This document shows, in pieces, positions 1 through 4,989 of a stretch of DNA of 5,978 nucleotides (positions within the stretch are counted from its first letter, which is position 1; each line of letters begins with the position of its first letter). The DNA is from Methanoculleus sp. (GTDB taxonomy: Archaea; Halobacteriota; Methanomicrobia; Methanomicrobiales; Methanoculleaceae). Under the pieces are notes generated by a model. The model saw only the letters and a list, made by a program, of their open reading frames with translations. It searched no databases and had not been told where the DNA came from. A program made the position numbers and the translations under genes. Where the stretch lies: assembly GCA_023230425.1 (NCBI GenBank), contig JALNXI010000126.1, positions 1-5,978 on the forward strand, written 5' to 3'.

Positions 1-817
1 ATGCCGTACCGATGCCGACCTCCCGCAGGCCGGGGTTGTCTATCATGAGCGCCCCGCCGGCGAGGATGAAGAGCTGGCGGACGGTCGTGGTGTGCCGCCC
101 TTTATCGTCATAGTCGCGGGTATGCGAGGTGTCCTGCACCGGACGGCCCATGAGCCGGTTGATCAGGGTAGACTTGCCGACACCTGATGAACCAATGAGG
201 GCGATCGTCGTTCCCGGCGACAGGTAGGGGCCGAGCCGGTCAACTCCCTCCCCGCTCACGGCACTGATCGGGATGACCGGTATGCCGGGGGAGACGGAGG
301 CGAGTTCGTCGGCGAGCGCTGCGGGGTCGTCTGCGAGGTCGGATTTGTTGATGACGACGACCGGCCGGGCGCCGGATGCGTGGGCGATCGCCAGGTAACG
401 TTCGATCCGGCGGGCGTTGAGGTCGTGACCGGCGGCCGTGACGATAAAGACCGTGTCGATATTCGCCGCAATGACCTGGTCGGCGCCTTCGCGTCCCGGC
501 GTTCCCCGCGCAAAGCGGGTCTTCTGCGGGAGGATATCAACGATTGTCGAGGCTCCGGCCTCCGGCTGGTCGAGTAATACGACGAAATCTCCCACCGCGG
601 GAAAACGGGCGAGCTTTCGCAGTGCTCCGGAGATCCCGGCCGTGACGGATCCGCCGTCGATAAGCACCTCCCATACGGTCTTCTGCCGGCAGGCCACGCG
701 GCCCGGCAGATACCGGCCGGTGTATTTTGAGAATGCTCTCTCGTGCTCTTCCGTCCAGCCGAGGTCTTCAAGTGTATAGGGCGGGCCTTCTCCGCACCGG
801 GGGGTGGATTGGTTCAT
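1..817 (-). CDS. rsgA: RsgA-type ribosome small-subunit GTPase, C-terminus cut by the window edge
   Basis: Reading from ATG at 817 to the left edge gives 272 residues with no stop, so the C-terminus is missing. An AGGT ribosome-binding site lies six bases before the ATG. The GTPase motifs are in the circularly permuted order that defines RsgA/YjeQ: G4 NKSD (157-160), G5-like SAVSGEG (185-191), G1 P-loop GSSGVGKS (209-216), the switch region RHTTT (241-245), then G3 DNPG (260-263, more often DTPG). An N-terminal segment and OB-fold-like domain (about 38-105, with PGRV and AVGDFV) precede the GTPase domain. The C-terminal zinc-binding domain would lie beyond the window. Known RsgA proteins bind the small ribosomal subunit and act as a late assembly checkpoint in the cytoplasm. 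The family is mainly bacterial, so its presence in an archaeon suggests ancient transfer. The family call is very secure; the role in this host is inferred. Confidence 0.95.
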   Translation of the reverse strand, partial: MNQSTPRCGEGPPYTLEDLGWTEEHERAFSKYTGRYLPGRVACRQKTVWEVLIDGGSVTAGISGALRKLARFPAVGDFVVLLDQPEAGASTIVDILPQKTRFARGTPGREGADQVIAANIDTVFIVTAAGHDLNARRIERYLAIAHASGARPVVVINKSDLADDPAALADELASVSPGIPVIPISAVSGEGVDRLGPYLSPGTTIALIGSSGVGKSTLINRLMGRPVQDTSHTRDYDDKGRHTTTVRQLFILAGGALMIDNPGLREVGIGTA

Positions 818-925
818 AGAATGACCTGAACTCCGTAAAAGGGGTAGCGTGCGAAGCCCCAAGTGCTTTGTGGTCGCGATTGCCGGCCGCCGTCACATTT
901 ATGCGGCGATTACCCCATACTCACA

Positions 926-930
926 GGGAG
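926..930 (+). promoter_or_regulatory. Ribosome-binding site in front of the dehydrogenase fragment
   Basis: GGGAG lies seven bases before ATG 938, which is normal spacing. A TATA-like ATTTATG at about 897-903 is a plausible distance upstream for a short leader. These signals decide the start at 938 over the upstream candidate at 863 and suggest the fragment may still be translated. Both motifs are short, so chance is possible. Confidence 0.4.
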
Positions 931-937
931 AACGACG

Positions 938-1216
938 ATGAAGCAGACCGGACAGGTCGTCTCCTCTATCCGGGGCGGCGGAAGGGTCGCCTTTCCAAAC
1001 GGCATATACCCGGAACCGGCGCCCCGGCCGGATGTCAGGATAGACGGGTATAATGGAGAGCCCGAGCCGGAGATCATACGGAGACTCGGCTCTTTTGTCG
1101 AGTCCGGTGGCGTAAAGCCTCATATTGACCGAATATTTCCCCTGGAGCGTGCGGCCGATGCTCACCGGTATATCGAAGGGCATCATTCCGGGAAGGTCGC
1201 GCTCCGGGTGATTTAA
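938..1216 (+). pseudogene. C-terminal fragment of a zinc-type (MDR) alcohol dehydrogenase / quinone reductase
   Basis: The 92 codons from ATG 938 resemble only the last quarter of medium-chain dehydrogenases of about 320-340 residues. The visible pieces are the GGGRVAFPNG strand-turn (residues 13-22), IIRRLGSFVESGGVKPHID in the middle, and the typical end FPLERAADAHRYIEGHHSGK. The catalytic domain, metal ligands and GxGxxG nucleotide-binding motif are absent, so it cannot be a working oxidoreductase alone. The frame is clean to TAA at 1214-1216. The frame is also open upstream to a possible start at 863, but those 25 codons do not look like dehydrogenase. It is most likely a relic of a truncated gene. 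The methyltransferase relic follows 35 bases later. A separately expressed small protein cannot be ruled out, because a well-placed ribosome-binding site precedes the ATG. Confidence 0.72.
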
Positions 1217-1234
1217 CGGAGATATAAATCCGTT
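1215..1234 (+). repeat. Small inverted repeat (6-bp arms) at the stop of the dehydrogenase fragment
   Basis: AACGGA (1215-1220) and TCCGTT (1229-1234) are perfect reverse complements around the eight-base loop GATATAAA. The left arm overlaps the TAA stop of the dehydrogenase fragment. No T-run follows on the plus strand, so it is a poor terminator. The loop itself resembles an archaeal TATA box. It lies where the two gene relics meet and may simply be a junction sequence. Confidence 0.4.
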
Positions 1235-1251
1235 CATCCCTTGATAGTCCG

Positions 1252-1340
1252 GCAGAGCCCCGCTGTGCGCTCGAACGCCTCTATCCCCAACTCCGGGAAG
1301 GCGACACGATCACCGGATAGGGGGATTACGGCGCCTCAGC
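1252..1340 (+). pseudogene. Decayed fragment of a SAM-dependent methyltransferase, paralogous to the gene at 3417-4223
   Basis: Translating from 1252 gives AEPRCALERLYPQLREGDTI and then TG, a TAG stop (1318-1320) and GDYG. This matches SEPRRALECLRPLLREGGTI, TVIEGDHG of the intact methyltransferase (residues 119-146). Over 63 aligned bases (1252-1314 against 3769-3831) I count 13 mismatches by hand, about 79% identity. The match continues past 1314 with one codon missing and a sense codon (GAG in the intact gene) replaced by TAG. Only about 30 codons of a protein of about 268 residues survive, with no SAM-binding motif I and no start, so it is non-functional. The right end is uncertain. A weak further resemblance at about 1346-1372 (LLRLLSG against LYPLLTG) may be chance. 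The relic runs antisense into the end of the histidine kinase gene. Confidence 0.75.
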
Positions 1341-3125
1341 ATCTCCTGTTGCGGCTGCTCTCCGGCAGCGATCATCTGCCGGGACCTGATCGGGCCTCCC
1401 TCCCTCGACCGGCCTCCAGGCCCGGGGAGGGACCAGGATCTCAAACCGGGCTCCCCGGCCCGCCGTCCCGGCTTCAAGGATCCCGATATCGGTCACGGAG
1501 AGGATGTCCCGCGAGAAGGCCAGCCCGAAACCGGTGTTTGTGCCATACCCGTAGCGGAAGATCTTCTCCTTCTTGTTGTCCGGGATTCCCGCGCCGTCGT
1601 CCTCGAAGACAACCATGAGCGTTCCATCGGCCTGCTCGTCGGTTGTGATACGGATCCGGGTGATCTCTCCCCCGTGCCTGAGAGCGTTCTCGAGCAGGTT
1701 GTAGACGACTTTGGGCGAGAGCGGGTCGGCATAAACCTCCACCGGGGCGACCCGGGCGGCGATCTCGACCGCCGGATGGGGGATGCCACCGGCGGCCCGG
1801 ACGATCATCGGTTCGAGCGGCTGCCAGACCGGCTGATACACGCCGATCATCTGATATTCGCGGGAGAACTCGAGGTGCTTCTTGATATTCCCTGCAAGTT
1901 TGACTGACCGCTCGAGATACATGTCACCGTCGGGGTGCATCCGGTCCTCTGAAAGGAGGCTCAGGTACCAGGCGAGGCCCGTGACGTCGTTGCCGATGTC
2001 GTGGCAGGTCACCTGCGATAAGAGGGATAACTTCTGGTTCGCCGTCCGGAGGGCCGTCTCCGCCGCTTTCCGGTCGGTGACGTCTCTCACGATCAGGACG
2101 AATCCCGCGGGCTCCCCGTCCGGGTTCCGGACAGATGCTCCGGCGATACTGACGACGCTGCCCTGCCTGCCGCCGGGTGCTGCCTCGAGGTCCGATACCC
2201 TTCCCTGTTCCAGGATGGCGGTCCGGATCGAGGCATACACTGTCTCCGGGATGAATCTCACGGCCGGTTGTCCGGGAAGATCCTGTTCGACCACACCGAA
2301 GATCTCCGCGGCCGATGCGTTTGCCGTAACGATCTTCCCGGTCATGTCGATAAGGAGCAGGCCGTCGGGCATCGTGCGGATGATATCCGGAACCGCGGTC
2401 TGGGGACTCAGGGTGAACAGCCCGTACCGGTGAATGGCGTAGGCGATGAGCAGCGAGAAGATGACGATCCCGACGAAGACGAGATTGACGGTGTAGATGT
2501 CCAGGGCAGGAAGGACCAGCCCGGAGAGGGTGCCGAATCCGACAACGGTCGCGATGCCGATGCAGAAAAGGCGGTTCTGGCTCCGGATCCTTCCCGGGGG
2601 TGCTCTCCACCAGGATGAGATGCCGACGTAGATCCCCCAGGCCATCGCCAGGATGACATACATTCTCGTGGCCAGGTAGACGGGACTTCCCGGTGTCGGC
2701 AGATAGACACTCCCTGTTCCGGGCTGGAGTGCTACGATATAAATAAGGTCGGTGAAGAGGCCGATGAGGGCAATCAAAATGGCTGGCAGGTACAGGAGAA
2801 CCATGGGAGCACTGCGCGCCTTCTCCTGCACGAGGGGGTGATCGGTGAAGACAAGCGTGAAATGGACGGAGAACGCGACGACAAGGGGCCAGAACGAGCT
2901 GGCCTTCAGCCAGAAGAGGCAACCGTTATAGCCGGCGGAGTGCCAGATCAATAACTCACCCAGGGCCCAGTAGGTTGCGGAGAGCGCTATCGCGAGGAAG
3001 AGGCGGTTGACGGTCGACGAGGGGTTCTGTGCAAGAACATAGATCCCGAGGCCGTAGGTGATGAACGCCGAGACGGCGCAGAAGCCGACCAGGACTGGAA
3101 AGAGAACTGTGATGATATCTGACAT
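1326..3125 (-). CDS. Membrane sensor histidine kinase: 7TM region, PAS domain, HATPase
   Basis: This 599-residue protein starts at ATG 3125. The frame is open further upstream (TTG 3188, ATG 3176), but those residues are hydrophilic and membrane helix one begins at once after MSDII. A GGGGG tract lies ten bases upstream. About seven hydrophobic helices occupy residues 4-31, 41-61, 70-94, 108-130, 151-173, 186-205 and 211-234, as in the archaeal and bacterial 7TM kinase N-terminal module. A PAS domain (about 247-351) contains MPDGLLLIDMTGKIVTAN and ends in VRDVTDRK. The dimerisation helix carries CHDIGND with the likely phospho-acceptor His375. The ATPase domain has the N-box NLLENALRHG (Asn480), G1 DDGAGIP (509-515) and G2 TGFGLAFSRDIL (531-542). 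It probably autophosphorylates in response to a membrane or PAS-sensed signal; ligand and partner are unknown. No response regulator is adjacent. The last 30 or so residues, after VPPRAW, look like a non-native tail. Confidence 0.93.
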   Translation of the reverse strand: MSDIITVLFPVLVGFCAVSAFITYGLGIYVLAQNPSSTVNRLFLAIALSATYWALGELLIWHSAGYNGCLFWLKASSFWPLVVAFSVHFTLVFTDHPLVQEKARSAPMVLLYLPAILIALIGLFTDLIYIVALQPGTGSVYLPTPGSPVYLATRMYVILAMAWGIYVGISSWWRAPPGRIRSQNRLFCIGIATVVGFGTLSGLVLPALDIYTVNLVFVGIVIFSLLIAYAIHRYGLFTLSPQTAVPDIIRTMPDGLLLIDMTGKIVTANASAAEIFGVVEQDLPGQPAVRFIPETVYASIRTAILEQGRVSDLEAAPGGRQGSVVSIAGASVRNPDGEPAGFVLIVRDVTDRKAAETALRTANQKLSLLSQVTCHDIGNDVTGLAWYLSLLSEDRMHPDGDMYLERSVKLAGNIKKHLEFSREYQMIGVYQPVWQPLEPMIVRAAGGIPHPAVEIAARVAPVEVYADPLSPKVVYNLLENALRHGGEITRIRITTDEQADGTLMVVFEDDGAGIPDNKKEKIFRYGYGTNTGFGLAFSRDILSVTDIGILEAGTAGRGARFEILVPPRAWRPVEGGRPDQVPADDRCRRAAATGDAEAP

Positions 3126-3235
3126 GGCCGCTACGCCCCCGGCACCATCCGCCTTTTCATCGGGCCATCCCACCATGCTCCCGGTCAATCGTGAGAGTGC
3201 ACTGGAGGTCCGTAGTGGATGTATTTGATAGGTCC

Positions 3236-3253
3236 ATATTTAAAGCGCTTTGT
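3236..3253 (-). promoter_or_regulatory. Probable archaeal promoter (BRE plus TATA box) of the histidine kinase gene
   Basis: On the minus strand TTTAAATA (3244 to 3237) is preceded by ACAAAGCGC, a purine- and A-rich element like an archaeal BRE. Transcription would start near 3212-3216, giving a leader of roughly 90 bases before ATG 3125. It is the best TATA-like box in the 291-base divergent region 3126-3416. The rest of that region holds no gene I can support. Confidence 0.55.
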
Positions 3254-3278
3254 TTCTGTTGCGCGCTGCATAAACCCG

Positions 3279-3291
3279 CTAACTTAAAAAG
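3279..3291 (+). promoter_or_regulatory. Possible TATA element for the methyltransferase gene
   Basis: CTAACTTAAAAAG reads as a BRE-like CTAAC followed by TTAAAAAG (3284-3291). It would start transcription near 3312-3316, leaving about 100 bases of leader before ATG 3417. A second candidate, CTTAATAG at about 3375-3382, would give a leader of only about 15 bases. I cannot choose between them from sequence alone. Confidence 0.3.
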
Positions 3292-3416
3292 GGGGGATAA
3301 TGCCCTATTTTTTGGAATAAGTGAGTTAATGGGTCAAATCAGGAGCGAAACCACCCTCCGGCCTACCGCAGACACTTAATAGCGGACTCACGTTATAACT
3401 TCAGCAAGGAAGCAGA

Positions 3417-4223
3417 ATGAGCGGCAGAAACTATGTCCACGGGTATACAGAGCGTGAGTCGGACCGGTTGAGCGACCAGGCAGAGACCCTGACCGGGCTT
3501 CTTCACGACGACACCCGGTATCCGGCGGAATCAAGGGTGCTCGAGGCCGGCTGCGGCACCGGTGCCCAGACGGTAATCCTCGCGCACAACAGCCCGGAAG
3601 CGCGGATCACGTCGGTCGATGTATCCGAAACCTCACTGGCCCAGGCAAAACAGCGCTTGCGGGATGAAGGCATCACGAACGTCACGTTCGAGGCCGGGGA
3701 TATCTTCGACCTCCGCTACGAGCCGGGGAGCTTTGATCACATCTTTCTCTGCTTCGTCCTCGAGCACCTCTCAGAGCCCCGCCGTGCGCTCGAATGCCTC
3801 CGCCCGCTGCTCAGAGAAGGCGGCACGATCACGGTGATCGAGGGGGACCACGGCTCGGCGTACTTCCATCCGGATAGCCGCCATGCCCGCCGGGCCATCG
3901 GGTGCCTCGTCGACCTCCAGCGGGAGATGGGCGGCAACGCCCTGATCGGGAGAGAACTCTATCCGCTTCTCACCGGCGCCGGATACCGCGACGTCCGCGT
4001 CTCTCCGCGGATGGTCTACGTGGATGCGTCCCGGCCGGACCTCGCCCGCGGGTTCACGAAATTGACCTTCACCGCCATGGTCGAGGGCGTCGGGGACGAT
4101 GCGGTGAGCCGGGGCATGATGAGCCGGGAGGACTGGGAGCAGGGGATACGCGACCTCTACCGCACCTCCCGGCCGGACGGGGTCTTCTGCTACACGTTCT
4201 TTAAGGCCGTGGGAAGGAAGTGA
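3417..4223 (+). CDS. Class I SAM-dependent methyltransferase
   Basis: This is a 268-residue protein with AAGGA (3406-3410) six bases before its ATG. Rossmann-type methyltransferase motifs are all present: motif I VLEAGCGTG (41-49), the acidic ribose-binding residue in SVDVS (Asp68), GDIFDL (94-99) near the adenine pocket, FDHIFLCFVLEHL (106-118) as motif II, and LLREGGTITVIEGDHG (131-146) as motif III. The C-terminal half (YFHPDSRHARRA, LIGRELYPLL, SPRMVYVDASRPDLARGFT, FCYTFF) is a family-specific substrate-binding region. The overall form resembles UbiE-like soluble small-molecule methyltransferases found in bacteria and methanogens, but the acceptor cannot be read. It is divergent from the histidine kinase and convergent with the DUF998 gene, 19 bases away. 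A decayed paralogous piece lies at about 1252-1340. The fold is very secure; the substrate is unknown. Confidence 0.93.
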   Translation: MSGRNYVHGYTERESDRLSDQAETLTGLLHDDTRYPAESRVLEAGCGTGAQTVILAHNSPEARITSVDVSETSLAQAKQRLRDEGITNVTFEAGDIFDLRYEPGSFDHIFLCFVLEHLSEPRRALECLRPLLREGGTITVIEGDHGSAYFHPDSRHARRAIGCLVDLQREMGGNALIGRELYPLLTGAGYRDVRVSPRMVYVDASRPDLARGFTKLTFTAMVEGVGDDAVSRGMMSREDWEQGIRDLYRTSRPDGVFCYTFFKAVGRK

Positions 4224-4242
4224 CCGGGCAAAAAGATCCCGC
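4224..4242 (-). terminator. Possible U-rich terminator after the DUF998 gene
   Basis: On the minus strand, just after the stop, the sequence reads GCGGGATCTTTTTGCCCGG, a five-T run inside a weak GGG/CCC hairpin. Archaeal termination often needs only a T-rich stretch. The gap is the 19 bases between two convergent genes. Confidence 0.35.
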
Positions 4243-4848
4243 TCACCGCTCCTCCACGAACGGCGCCATGAGGTATCCTCCGAATGCCGCGAGCCAGAGC
4301 AATGCCGGGTACACAATCATTCTCTCCGACCCGCCATGGCCGATGGGGCCGTAGAGGCTCATGATGCCGAAATCGCTTGCGGCATGCGTCACCAGGAAGA
4401 CGAGCCCGATGACGCCGGCAACGATCGAGATCGCCTTCAGCGGCCCCCGGACCAGGGAGGAGCCTGCGATGGCCTGGATGTTGAAGAAGATAAAGGCAAG
4501 GAGCGCAAAGAGGCCGTGAATCCCGGGGATATCCAGCGTAAAGACTGCGGCGCCGATCGCCCCCACACCCGCGAGGACGAAGATAGGGAGGATCCAGCCT
4601 TTGTTGGAGGAACGGTAGAGGAAGTAGCCGCCGACGATATTCAGGAGGCCTGCCATGAAGAGGGAGGCGTTGAAGAGCCATGCCGTCGTGTCGATCACGC
4701 CGAGGTCGCTGATCGCATTCAGGTTAATGCTATAGCCGGGCGCGATGGCCGCGCCGGCCAGAAGAGCGATTATGAACTGGACCGGGAGCAGAAAGAGCAG
4801 TATCCCTGCAGTCGTCCGGCTGCTGTCCGTGAGATCGGTTCCACGCAT
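4243..4848 (-). CDS. DUF998-type integral membrane protein, six helices
   Basis: From ATG 4848 this gives 201 residues. The frame is open to TTG 4968, but the extra 40 residues are polar and unlike the family. Hydrophobic helices lie at about 13-34, 57-78, 84-104, 110-130, 136-157 and 176-197. The features that suggest DUF998 are PGYSINLNAISDLG (38-50) after helix one, LFNASLFMAGLLN at the start of helix two, the HG near residue 111 before a Phe-rich helix, and GSERMIVYP (173-181) leading into the last helix. The family has no firmly established function that I can state, and no catalytic site is visible. It is on the same strand as the radical SAM gene but separated by 141 bases with a palindrome and a possible terminator, so it is probably transcribed separately. 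Confidence 0.82.
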   Translation of the reverse strand: MRGTDLTDSSRTTAGILLFLLPVQFIIALLAGAAIAPGYSINLNAISDLGVIDTTAWLFNASLFMAGLLNIVGGYFLYRSSNKGWILPIFVLAGVGAIGAAVFTLDIPGIHGLFALLAFIFFNIQAIAGSSLVRGPLKAISIVAGVIGLVFLVTHAASDFGIMSLYGPIGHGGSERMIVYPALLWLAAFGGYLMAPFVEER

Positions 4849-4864
4849 GGTAAGGGGATAACGT

Positions 4865-4872
4865 CTCCTCCC
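4865..4872 (-). promoter_or_regulatory. Strong but distant ribosome-binding site upstream of the DUF998 gene
   Basis: GGGAGGAG on the minus strand is the only good Shine-Dalgarno match near this start, yet 16 bases separate it from ATG 4848. No ATG, GTG or TTG occurs at normal spacing in any frame. Either the long spacer is tolerated or the true start is non-standard. Confidence 0.4.
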
Positions 4873-4929
4873 TGATAGTTCATGCACAGGTCCGGTCGTG
4901 CCGGGGTTCGTACAGTGTCCGGAGCCGCT

Positions 4930-4944
4930 GTTAACGGCGTTAAC
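4930..4944. promoter_or_regulatory. Perfect 15-bp palindrome, candidate operator
   Basis: GTTAACG and CGTTAAC are exact reverse complements around one central G. The site is 82 bases upstream of the DUF998 start and 46 bases beyond the radical SAM stop, in non-coding DNA. Its size and symmetry suit a homodimeric winged-helix or helix-turn-helix regulator. No regulator gene is in the window, so the binding partner is unknown. Confidence 0.45.
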
Positions 4945-4960
4945 GCGCCACGGGGCTGAT

Positions 4961-4985
4961 CCGGACAAAAGAAAGAGTGGTCCGG
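4961..4985 (-). terminator. Possible terminator hairpin after the radical SAM gene
   Basis: CCGGAC (4961-4966) and GTCCGG (4980-4985) form a perfect six-pair stem around a 13-base loop. On the minus strand this loop reads CACTCTTTCTTTT, so the transcript is U-rich right after the stop at 4990. This fits archaeal T-rich termination better than a bacterial hairpin plus T-run. Confidence 0.4.
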
Positions 4986-4989
4986 GAGC

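Noticed and set aside
1241..1618. Plus-strand frame of 125 codons downstream of the dehydrogenase fragment
   Set aside because: Its composition is Arg/Pro/Ser-rich, typical of an antisense shadow of the kinase gene. Its start region is an out-of-frame reading of the methyltransferase relic, which is why QSPAVRSNAS also appears in an off-frame reading of the intact methyltransferase.
1924..2922. Long 332-codon minus-strand frame inside the kinase gene
   Set aside because: It is an off-frame shadow. The kinase frame has all expected helices, PAS and ATPase motifs, whereas this one is rich in Arg, Pro and His with no domain.
3291..3313. G-run, ATAATG, CCC, then a T6 run, suggesting a plus-strand terminator or small RNA end
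   Set aside because: The stem would be only three pairs (GGG/CCC) and no transcript unit upstream on the plus strand is supported.
3191..3379. 62-codon plus-strand frame in the divergent intergenic region
   Set aside because: It begins with GTG, has no clear ribosome-binding site, resembles no family I know, and covers the candidate promoters of both flanking genes.
3771..4316. 181-codon minus-strand frame opposite the methyltransferase
   Set aside because: It is antisense to a clearly coding methyltransferase and overlaps the DUF998 gene end. Its composition is typical of reverse reading of GC-rich coding DNA.
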